Below the pieces are notes generated by a model. That model worked only from the letters and a program-made list of their open reading frames with translations. It had not been told where the DNA came from and searched no databases. Below, one piece after another: positions 18,116 through 28,800 of a stretch of DNA of 39,273 nt. Source of the stretch: Deltaproteobacteria bacterium (GTDB lineage Bacteria > Desulfobacterota > Anaeroferrophillalia > Anaeroferrophillales > Tharpellaceae); the NCBI GenBank assembly GCA_016938065.1, contig JAFGVI010000046.1, positions 1 to 39,273 on the forward strand, read 5' to 3'. A program made the position numbers and the translations under genes. Within the stretch, counting starts at the first letter, position 1. The number at the start of each line of letters is the position of its first letter.

Positions 18116-18212
18116 ACCTTATTATTCTGTAAAACGGAAACAGGGAAAAAACGATTAAACATACTAACTAAGGTATCATTTGAGTTGGCTTCGCTTCAGG
18201 AGAGGGGCAATA

Positions 18213-19877
18213 ATGCGAAATATATGTTTTTTTACAGTGTTTGTGGGTTTGGCTATTAGCTTGAATTGGAAAGTAGTCTTCGGTGCCCAAGTTACCCGAG
18301 AGTACTCCCTCCAATCCGGCTGGAATGCCATTTATCTTGATATCGAGCCGGATGATAGCGATCCGGCCACGGTTTTTAATGGCATCAGTCAGATTGAGAG
18401 CGTCTGGATGTGGAACGCCAATGCCGGGACCGTTGAGTTTATTCAGAACCCAGCCGAGCTCGAGCCCGCCGAGGCCCCTTATTTGACCTGGCTGCCGGGT
18501 TCCATCTTAAGCAACCTCGGCGCGATTCACGGCAATCAGGCTTACCTGATCAAGACCACCGGGGCCTGCACCCTGACCGTCAATGGTGAGCCCCTGCTGC
18601 CTGCAATCGACTGGAAACCGAACTCCTTCAATCTGGTCGGTTTTCATCTCGATGCCGCTCATCTAACCACCTTTGACAGCTTTTTCGGCCCCTATCCGGA
18701 ATTTCTGCAAAGTGACGGCAGTCTGGCCGATATCTACGCACTTGACGGCAACGGCCAATGGGTTGCGGCGGCGCCGACCGACATGATGGAGGAGGGAGAA
18801 GCCTTTTGGATCTACTGCTGGGGCTCGTCCACCTTTACCGGCACGCTCCGGGTTCAGGTCGAGCAGAACGGCCGGCTTGATTTCGGCGAGGTTCTCTCGA
18901 TGCAGGACATCGTCATCTACAACCTCTCCGACGCGCCGCAGAGCGTCAGTCTGGATCTAAATCCGACGACTTTTCCGCTTTACTACCAGAATCCGCCGAC
19001 GGCCGAGGCCCCGATCAGCTGGTCGCCGATGAGCGGCGGTTACACCAGTCCCGAAGCTATCGGCGTCGGCGAATCCCTGCGCCTGCGTCTCGGCGTCAAA
19101 CGGGCCGGGCTGATCGCCGGAACAACTTATGAAGCCAACCTTGAACTGCCGGGCAGTGATGCCAGCAAAGGCTCACGCGTGGAGATTCCGTTATCGGTTA
19201 CCGGGGTTGATCTTGGTGGCCTTTGGGCCGGGTATGTTACGCTTAATCAGGTAAGTGAAATCAATTCCGAGGGCGGAGCTGACGCCAATACTCCGCAGGA
19301 TACCGGCTCTGAATTCACTTTCCGGCTGCTTTTGCACCATGACGGCAGCACGACTACCAAAATCCTCAACCAGGCGGTCGAGGTTCTTGACGGAGTGAAC
19401 TACGTTATCTACAGCGATAATATCGATAATATTTCCAGCGAAAACTGCCGGCGCCGGATCTCAGCTCCGACCTTCGGAAATTTCGGTGGCGGCAACAACC
19501 TGCAAATGACCCCGCCCGGTGCTTTTGGCGTCGACGGCAGTATTCTGGAAGCCAACTGGACCATGGCGGCCGACGACCCGCTCAACCCCTTCATCCATGC
19601 CTTCAATCACGAGCATCGCACTGATAACACCAGCTATGGAAGCTACGCGATCACCCGTGATATCACCCTGACCTTCGGTGGCGGCGAGGACGGCAGTGAG
19701 GATTTTATCGGTTGGGGCAGCAGTGAAATCGGCGGCGTTTATGAAGAGACTTTTCAAGGACTGACGCGTGAAGATAACCCGGGAACTCCTGATAAAAACG
19801 AAGCCAATATTTACGTCAAAGGGACTTTCCGTCTGCGGAAAATCAGCGACATCAAGACCCTGAATCCGGCCCCCTGA
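18213..19877 (+). CDS. Secreted protein with tandem GWN-type repeats, function unknown
   Basis: A 554-residue exported protein. The ATG at 18213 has AGGAGAGG at 18199-18206 and opens a clear signal peptide (NICFFTVFVGLAISL, cleavage near VFGA-Q); a TTG-started extension to 18180 is less likely. Residues about 30-115 and 125-220 contain two related units (SGWNAIYLDI, then NSFNLVGFHL), each followed by a tryptophan-rich line such as VWMWN or FWIYCWG. A unit of this type also lies inside the RHS protein upstream. The rest is predicted beta-rich (LGGLWAGYVTLNQVSEIN, FRLLLHHDGS, GTFRLRKI) and not recognised. The stop overlaps the next start (TGATG), so it is translationally coupled to the giant protein and probably works with it, perhaps as an adaptor or surface component. 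Confidence 0.8.
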   Translation: MRNICFFTVFVGLAISLNWKVVFGAQVTREYSLQSGWNAIYLDIEPDDSDPATVFNGISQIESVWMWNANAGTVEFIQNPAELEPAEAPYLTWLPGSILSNLGAIHGNQAYLIKTTGACTLTVNGEPLLPAIDWKPNSFNLVGFHLDAAHLTTFDSFFGPYPEFLQSDGSLADIYALDGNGQWVAAAPTDMMEEGEAFWIYCWGSSTFTGTLRVQVEQNGRLDFGEVLSMQDIVIYNLSDAPQSVSLDLNPTTFPLYYQNPPTAEAPISWSPMSGGYTSPEAIGVGESLRLRLGVKRAGLIAGTTYEANLELPGSDASKGSRVEIPLSVTGVDLGGLWAGYVTLNQVSEINSEGGADANTPQDTGSEFTFRLLLHHDGSTTTKILNQAVEVLDGVNYVIYSDNIDNISSENCRRRISAPTFGNFGGGNNLQMTPPGAFGVDGSILEANWTMAADDPLNPFIHAFNHEHRTDNTSYGSYAITRDITLTFGGGEDGSEDFIGWGSSEIGGVYEETFQGLTREDNPGTPDKNEANIYVKGTFRLRKISDIKTLNPAP

Positions 19878-22800
19878 TGTCGGTAGCCAGTCTGTCTATA
19901 GCGAAAAAAAGCAAACATGAGACCCAGAGAAATAAAGGGACCCAGGTTATGAAAGACCATCAAGCAAAAAACATCAGCGTAAAAAAATCATCCGCATCCT
20001 GTTTTTGTCGGCCGGCATCCCGGCCGGACAAGCGGTTGCAAGCCTTCGGGCGCATAGCACATGCCGGACGTCTTCTCGCCTTGCTTGGGCTATTGCTTTT
20101 GAGCCTGACCCTCGGCGGCCAAACGGCAAACGCCGCCGGCGGTCTGGTGACATCCGGGGCAAGGATTTTTGGTCAGGGTCTGGATGGCCTCGTCGGAAAC
20201 AACGAAAATGGAGATAATTTCGGTGCTGTGATCGCTTCCGGTGATTTCAACGGCGATGGCTACCCTGATGTGGTGATAGGCTCTCCTGATGAAGCTTTAA
20301 ATGCCGATCCTGCGACAGGTGTTGTTACTGTGATTTATGGCAGCAGTAATGGACTAGAGATTGCGAGTGTTGCCGGACACCCATTAGCGAAGCAATATTG
20401 GCAAAGCAACATAGGTACTGCTTGGCAGGCTGGATGCCGTTTCGGCGCCGCGCTGGCCGTCGGCGATTTCAACGCCGACGGCTATGCCGATCTCGCTGTA
20501 GGTAGTCCCGACTACGATGTATCAGGATATAGTAATGCCGGGATGGTTGATATTAAATATGGATCTGCCTCTGGCCTTGACGGAGGAGGTCATTTAGCTC
20601 TCAACTGCAGTGGGAATTCCAGAGTCTATGGTTCTGGCTTTCAATTTGGCTATGCCTTGGTTGCCGGTGACTTTAACGGTGACGGGGCTGATGAACTGGC
20701 CGTTGGGGTTCCGAATTGCTGGTATGACAGCGGGGCGGTTAACGTTTTTCTTGGAGTACCTGGCTCTGGGCTGACCACAAGTGGAAATTTTATTTTTTAT
20801 GAAGGTGAAGCTGGAATAGCCGGTGATCTGGGAGCTGACCACTTTGGCAAATCTTTAGCGTGCGGCGATTTTAATGCCGATGGTTACGATGACCTGGTGG
20901 TTGGCAAGCCGGACGAAACCCCGGACGGTACCAGTAGTGCTGGTGCGGGAGCATTGAATTTTATTTACGGATCAAGTGACGGTCTTTACCAGGGTGGTTA
21001 CGACAACGAGGAGATTACCAATGTTGGCTTGGGGCCGGAGTTTTACGGCAGCAACTACCATTTTGCCACTGCCCTGGCAACCGGTGACTTCAACGGTGAC
21101 GGCCGGTCAGATTTGGTAGTCGGTCAGCCTGGCAGTGATATTAATTCGGGGCAGAATAGTGGACGAATATTTATTTATCTAGGAACTGGCTTGAGTTATG
21201 TGCATAGCTACACTGCCTTGGATATGGAGTCCTCTTTTTTCGGTTCACACAGCGCTTTTGGCTCCTCGCTATCGACGGGTGATTTCAACGGTGATGGATT
21301 TGACGATATTGCGGTTGGTGTACCTGGTGATGCTACTGAGACCGGTGGGGTCGCGGTTATTTACTGCGACGGAAATTGGTCGACTCCCGTCACCCAAAGC
21401 TTCATCCAGGAAGAAAACGGTCTGATTCCCGAAAATATCTATGACTCTGCACAAGCCAACGATCGTTTCGGGGCCGCCGTGGCGGCGGCAGATTTCAACA
21501 ACGACGGCTGCTCAGAGCTGGCCATCGGCCTGCCCGGCGCTTCCGCCAATGATTCGGCTACTCGCGGCGGTGGTGTCATAATTCTTGACAGCCCGGCAGA
21601 TTCGTCCCGACTGGTGGTGGAACCCGATGAACAGATTGCCTTTACTACCATGACCGGAGTGCTGCCAGACGAAGTACCTTTGATTTTAAGTAGTTCTGAT
21701 GAAAATAATGTAACTTGGGAATCTAAGGTTTTTTCCAACGAAGAAGACATGCTGGTAATCCAGCCGGCATCTGGGGAGGCCCCAGAAAACGGCATGCCGG
21801 TCAAGGTCATGCTCAACTTTGATTGGTTCAGCAGCAAAACCGGCGGGGTTTACGAGGCCGTACTGGTTTTCAGAGATCCGACGACCGGCATTGATTTGAA
21901 GACCTTTACGGTAACCGCGACCATCAATCGTATTCTGCGGGTCGGTACTGGCCAGGATTTCTCCACCATTCAGCCCGCCATAGACGCCGCTATTGATGGC
22001 GATGTGGTTTTGATCAGCAACGGTACTTATAGTGGTACTGATAATGTCAATTTGCAACTGGATGGTAAGCAGATCACCGTTAAGGGAGAAACTGGCACTG
22101 TTATCCACTGCAATCATGTCGCAGACACGAGGGCATTCAATCTGAATGCCGGAGAAACTCCTAAGACAGTGATCCAGAGTTTAACCGTCACTTATGGTTC
22201 TATAGATCAGGGGGCCGGTATTTATGTCGGATCTGGTTCATCGCCAACTCTTACGGACATAACTTTTTCTTCGAATCACGCAATAGAGGGAGCTGGACTT
22301 TATTATGCCGGCTCCAGCGGACGGATATTAAATTGTAGATTTAATTCAAATGAAAGCTCCGAGAAAGGAGGTGGAGCTTTAATTACAGGAAATCTAAACC
22401 TTATCTCAGGTTGTGCTTTCAATGGTAATCGAGCTGTCGAAGGCGGCGGGATTTTTTTCGAAAGTGGCGATGCTAACCAGGTTGATAATTCCGATTTTGT
22501 TTCAAATTCAGGCGTGGGAGGTTATGGTTCTGATCCTACGGTTTATTGTCGGGGTGGGGCGATATGTTCTTCTGAAAGTAAATTACTCATTAGCAACAGC
22601 TTCTTCAAGTTCAATCATACGCAAAAATATGATTTAGGCGAATACAATGCCGGAGGGGCTGTTTTTCTTGGAAATGCTGATGAACATGTAATAGTTAATT
22701 CAATATTCTCAAACAATTATGTCACTGATGGCAATGGCAATGGTGGAGCTATCTGTTGTCTAGGAGAGGGCTTCACTATTGTCAACTGTACCCTTTTTAA

Positions 22801-25800
22801 TAATCAGGCAAGCGTACATGGTGACGGCATTTATTACACAAAACAAAGTGGTAGAATTGTCAATACAGTCATATGGGAAGATAGTTCATACGGTATTTGC
22901 GAATCGATAGCTACAGATTCTTACACTCCAGATGCTATAGCGGAAATTAATGCTGTTAGAGCAACAGGAACAGTTCTTAATGCTGATCTTTCAGATGGAA
23001 AATGTAATATTTGCCAATGGTTTATCAATACTGAGTACATCCCTAATGAAAATGGTACGGATCCTTTGCCTTCGCCGTTCGTCGCTCCATTGCCGGGTAA
23101 CGATGATTTTCGTTTAATCCCCAGTAGCGACCCGGACAAGGAATACCTGCTCGACCAGGGGACCAATGTCGACTGGCTTTATTCCGATTATCGCGGGTCT
23201 TTGCGGCCGATTGATGGTGACAATGACGGCTCCGACAAGTTCGATATCGGGGCTCTGGAATATTCGCTTTATTACGGCGGCAGTACGGCCGACAGCGTTA
23301 CCAGCGCCTGGAAGGATCTCAGGCTGATCAGCGACAGTGTCGTTATCCGCCAGCCTTACGAGATCATGTGGCAGGACAAGGCGCCCTTTCCCGATCTTTA
23401 TCTGAAAATCATGCAGTCGGGTGAGTACCGGGTCAATATCGCTCTGGTCAGCCCCGAAGGCTATCGCGTCAATCTTTTCGAAAACGAGCTGATCGAGGTT
23501 TCCCAGACCGGCTACAAGCTGCCTTTTACCTTTGGCCCCGAGCATATCGGGACCTGGCAGCTAAGGCTTGAATTTGCCGAAGATCCCAATCTCTGCGCCT
23601 TTTCGGAAGAAATCAAAATTCAGTTCAAGGATACCGTCCCTTATACCCTGGGCCAGGAAATCAGGCCGCCGGATGGGGCTTATCCCGAGCAGAAACCCGA
23701 TTTTGACGATCCCGAGGCCTGTTACTGGAGTGTAAACAGCAAAAAGCTTTTCGCGACTGCGGCCCGCTTTGTGATCATCACCTGGTATGCCGACGAGAAC
23801 CGCAGCGTGCCGATTCCGGTGGTCGCGACCATCGATTATCCCGAAAGCGGTTATCTTACCCATATTGCCGAGACTCCAGCGGTTGATGTTATGCCTGCAG
23901 GTACCGTTTACGATCTCGTCCAGCTTAAATATGCCAGTAACGACGCCCGCCTCAGCGCCAACGCTTTTTCGGCGACCCAGGAAGGCTGGAGCCTGCTTTA
24001 TCAGGTCGATAACGATACCGACACCGAGAAGTTCAAGGTCGTGCGGACCCTGAAATGGGATAACACCGAAGTCCTGGCCCCCAATGTCCCAGCAGACATC
24101 GGAGTTGAACTCACCGGCGCGGCTTACAGTCATGACGCCGCCAACGGGGCCGGTTACGTCATGTTTGAAAAGAGTCCCTACGATGGTTACGGCAGCAGCG
24201 CCGCTTATGACCGGGCCAGCCGTTCAGGGCAGATCTTTCCGGTCAATCAGGTGGTCAACAATGCCGGAGTTCCGGCGATTGCCGCTACGCCGATCGATGA
24301 CCTGGTGGTGATCTGGTACAACGCCGATGTCGACGGGATTTCCTGGCCGGCCAAACCGGTTCGCTATAATTTGCAATGGCCGGCCGGAGCGGACAAGATT
24401 GTGATTGACAACAAGCTGGGTGGCCGCGAACTGGATCCGGCGGTTTACGGCGCTGCCGATGATATGCAGATCTACAACCAGCCGGACCGCGGCCAGCCGG
24501 GCTGCAACCCCAACGAAGAACATGCCATGTTTTTCCCGGCTTTAGGTTCGTCTTTTCCGGCAGTCTACGCCCTGCGCGACGATCTTAACGACGCCGGCAA
24601 GACTTCCGCTGCCTATGCCCTGCTTAAATACCGCGATCCATTGAACGGTAAATGGCAGATGAAGGTCTGGCAGGTGGTCGACTCGGAAGCGGTAAACCCG
24701 GAGACCCCTTTCAGCTACGATGTCGATGCCGGCAACGAGGTTCTGCCGCCTTATCCCCTGAACCAGATGGTCTTCGGCCCCCGTGAGGAAAGTTCGCTGA
24801 GCGAAACTGCCCCTCCGACCAATTCTCACCGGGATAAAGACGGGAAGATCTTCGCCATTTCCGGCGGCACTGAGATCAGCGCCAAGTTTTTTTACAAGCT
24901 CCAGGAAGGTTTCTGGTACGATCACGATTACGACGGCAACAATGACGTCGGTAACGGAACCCTGATTGCCTGGCTCGATGACTGGAACGGGACGCCCCAG
25001 GTGGTCACCTATAATGTTGTCTGGCCCGCAGACGTTCCGGTGCTGCATATCGGTGAAACCCTGGTTGAGGCTAAAAACGGCCTGCCCGATATTGCCGCCC
25101 AGTGTGAGATAGACATCATTTATCAGGAAGGCAGCCTGGTAAATCTCTTCGATCCACTCGATGAATGGGCGATAGATTGCAATCAGAGCCTGCTGAGCCT
25201 GGCCAGAACATTCGACCTCAGTACCCGGCGTGAGCTTTTCACCGACCTGCCGCCCCATATCCAGAACCGGCTGACCTACGATCCGGAGGACAGCAAGCTT
25301 ATGCTCAAGGGGGTTTATGACGCCGGTACCGGTGAGCCGACCCTGCTGCTGAATGTTTTAAGTGATAGGGAGCTTGATCAGGTTAAAACGGCGGCAGGCG
25401 ATAATCCGTCTTTTAACACCGTTCTGGGTAATCTGAACAGTCATGCAAGCGGTGGCGCAACCCTGGCGGGTGATTATGACCTTAAAGCTTTAAGTGCCGG
25501 CAATGCCGACGGCGAAGGCTATGTTACCCTGGCCTTTAATGATTCCGAAGACTGTCCGGCGCCGACGATGCTGAGCGTGATCAAGGTGGAATGCCCGCTT
25601 TATACGGGAGAGATAGATATTTTCGCCTCTGATAATCCCTTTGATGAAAAGGTGACCATGCGTCACAACGGCGATTTCGGCGGCAACAGCGATAATAAAC
25701 AGTTTCAGTGGCAGTATATGTTGACCAGTGACGCTTCCGGGATCCCGGATCAGGATGATGAAGGAGACTGGAAGCCCTATGAAACTCTCTCGCCTGCGGC

Positions 25801-28800
25801 GGTTCTTGTGGACCGCGGTACGGAGGAGGGGAATTTTTTCATCGCTGCCAATGATACCGTAATCGCGGGCTCGAGCGCTGATCTGATCGCCGACAAGTGG
25901 TTTCGGCTGCGTTATTACGATCCCCAGGCTGAGGGGCTTTGTTCTTCCGCCTACAGCGACTGGACCCCGCCCCAGCTTTATGAAGGCTGGATCAAGCGGG
26001 TCATGAAGAATATCAACCTCTTTGACCAGAAAATCAAGGATTTTCATGCCACCGATGTCGATACCCTGGCCTCGATGGTCAGCCTCGCCGGGCCCGGCTA
26101 TGAGGGGGCGGTGGCTTTAAGTACCGACCCGGACTATTTGCAGAATGTCGGTATCATCGAGCTCTATGAAACCCTGCTTGAGCGGGCGGTTGGCTTGATG
26201 GATGGCAGCCCGGATATCAACAACGGGATAATGTTTGCCGCCAACCGCCTAGCCGATCTTTATATGCTGCTCGGTAACGAGGCCTATGCCGATGCCTGCG
26301 ACCCAACCATCGGCTTTTCGACCGAAAGCGGGGTTTACGGCAGCGAGGCGCCGTCGATTTTCTGTTTTCAGAATCAGATGACCTCCCTGCTCGAGGAGGA
26401 GCTGGCGCTGCTGCGCGGTCGCAGCGTCAATGTTGACAGCCGGCCGGTTTACAACCGTCTTTACTGGAATTTCACCCTCGGTGACGGCGAGGTCGCCTAT
26501 GCTGAAAACTACAATATTTTCGACCAGCCGACGGTTGATACTGACAACGATACCTACGCCGACGAGCGCGACGGCGAGATTAACGAAGACGATGCCAAGG
26601 TTCAGTTCCCCCAGGGCCACGGTGATGCCTGGGGTTATTATCTGAGTGCTGTCAAGCGTTACTATTATCTCTTGAAAAAAGAAAACTTTACCTGGGTGCC
26701 GCGTTCCGAGGCGATTATCGTCGCCGACCTGCCGGTCGAGGTCGATTATCAGGACGAACGCAAGTTCGCGGTCGCGGCCGCGGCCAAGGCCCGGGCCGGC
26801 AGTGAGATTGTCGATTTGACTTATCGGCAGTTTTATGAGGAAAATTCCGAAGATCGCTGGCAGGGTTATCCTGACAATACGGCCGATCGAGACTGGGGGG
26901 TTGATGACTGGGCCCGCCGGGCCGGACAGGGGGCTCTGTTTGACTGGGTCGTGGGCAATGCCCTGCTGCCGCCGGAATCGAGCGAAGAAGGTATCCAGAA
27001 GGTCGACCGCACCACGGTGATGGAGCTGGCCGAGATCGCCAGCGAGTATCTGGCCGTCGAAACCCAGCTTGACAAAGCCGATGCCGGCCTCAATCCCCTG
27101 GGTCTGGCGGCCGAGGTCATGCCTTTTGACATCGATCCGACCCGGATCGATGCCGGTGAAACCCATTTCGAGCAGATTTACGGCCGGGCCGTTCAGGCCG
27201 CCAACAACGCGATTGCGGTTTTCAACCACGCCAATGAGAGCTCGCAGCTTTTGCGCCGCCAGCAGGACAGCCTGGAGGATTTCCAGCGCAATATCGAAAA
27301 CATGGAGGCGGACTACAATAACCGCCTGATCGAGATTTTCGGATATCCCTATCCCGATGACTGCGGCTCCGGCAAGACCTATGCGGCGGATTACGATGAA
27401 AGCGGCCCCGATCTCTATCATTTCATGTATATCGATCAAAGTGAGCTGATGGTTTGGGAAGACGAGATCACGACCGTGGTTCTGCCGGTAACCTTTGCAG
27501 AGTTTGGGGTTGATTCATCCGGTGCTCTGAACACGACTACGAAAGAGGTTGATTTCCATATCTCCACCGACAGTCGGATCGGGCTTGTCAAGCCGGTTGA
27601 ATGGGTCGGGCGGCGCAAGGCCCAAGGTGCCATTCAGGCCTCTCTTTCCGAAATTCTCCAGACCCGCGGCCGAATGGAAAAGGCCCTGCTCGATTACGAC
27701 AACCTGCTCAAGCAGATCGAGGACCAGGCCGATTTGCTGCAGAGACAGTATGCTATGAATCGTGATGAAATTTACATCCTGAATGCGGCCCTTGACGAGC
27801 AGAAGGATTTGAATAAGTTGATCATGGTTAGTCGAGGCGTTCAGCTTTTCTATAGATTGATGAGTCGTTTGGCGACTGAGCTTTCAAATGCGATAGCAGA
27901 AGCTCTTCCCAGATCGGTGGGTTGTGCTAATGATATTAGCTCTGTCCCGCGGTCTATAATTAGGGTAGCTGGAATTTTTGCCGCAGAAACTGCTGGGACC
28001 GCGGCTGATATTGCTTCACTGGCTGAACTCGGCCTGCAGCAGGCCAAAGAAGTAGTCTCAGCCGAGAGTAACCTTGCGATTACCGCCCTGCACAGTGCAT
28101 ACGCCGCCTACCAGCAGCTCAAGCAGCTTGAAAGCCTGGTTCGGACCGAGGCTTCGCAGCGGGCCGAGATTTATCTACTGGGTGAAACCCTGCGGCAGTC
28201 GGTTGAGCGCTATCGCTCGACCCTGGCCCAGGGTGATCGCCTGCTCGCCGATCGCAAGCGGTTTCGGACCCAGACTGCGGCCCAGATTCAGGCCTATCGT
28301 TACAAGGATATGGCCTTCAGGATCTTTCGCAACGACGCCCTGCAGAAATACCGGGCCCAGTTCGACATGGCGGCGATGTACGTTTATCTCGCAGCCAAGG
28401 CCTACGATTACGAGACCACGCTGCTTGATGGTGATTCGGCCGCCGGCAGCCAGTTTCTGGGCAATATCGTCAAACAGCGGAGCATCGGCCGGATCGAAAG
28501 CGGCCTGCCTCTAACCGGCACCGGCCTGGCTGACCCCATGAAGCGGATGTGGCAGAATTTCCAGGTTATCAAGCCGCAGCTCGGTTTTACCAATCCGCAG
28601 ATCGAGACCAACCGCTTCTCGCTGCGTCAGGAACTCTTCCGGATCAAGACGGATCTGGGGTCGAATGCGACCTGGAAGCAGGTACTCGAGCAGTGCAAGG
28701 TCGAAAATCTCTGGGATGTGCCGGAATTCAGGCGCTATTGTCGGCCCTTTGCCGAAGAAGGGATTGCCGAGCCCGGCATCGTTATACCTTTCTCGACCAC

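Noticed and set aside
18116-18212. Small immunity gene between the RHS tip and the GWN protein
   Set aside because: The 97-base gap is too short and has no open frame with a ribosome-binding site.
26249-27439. Long minus-strand open frame (396 codons) inside the giant gene
   Set aside because: GC-rich DNA with strong third-position bias creates long antisense frames; the product is low-complexity and unlike any family, while the sense frame is continuous.
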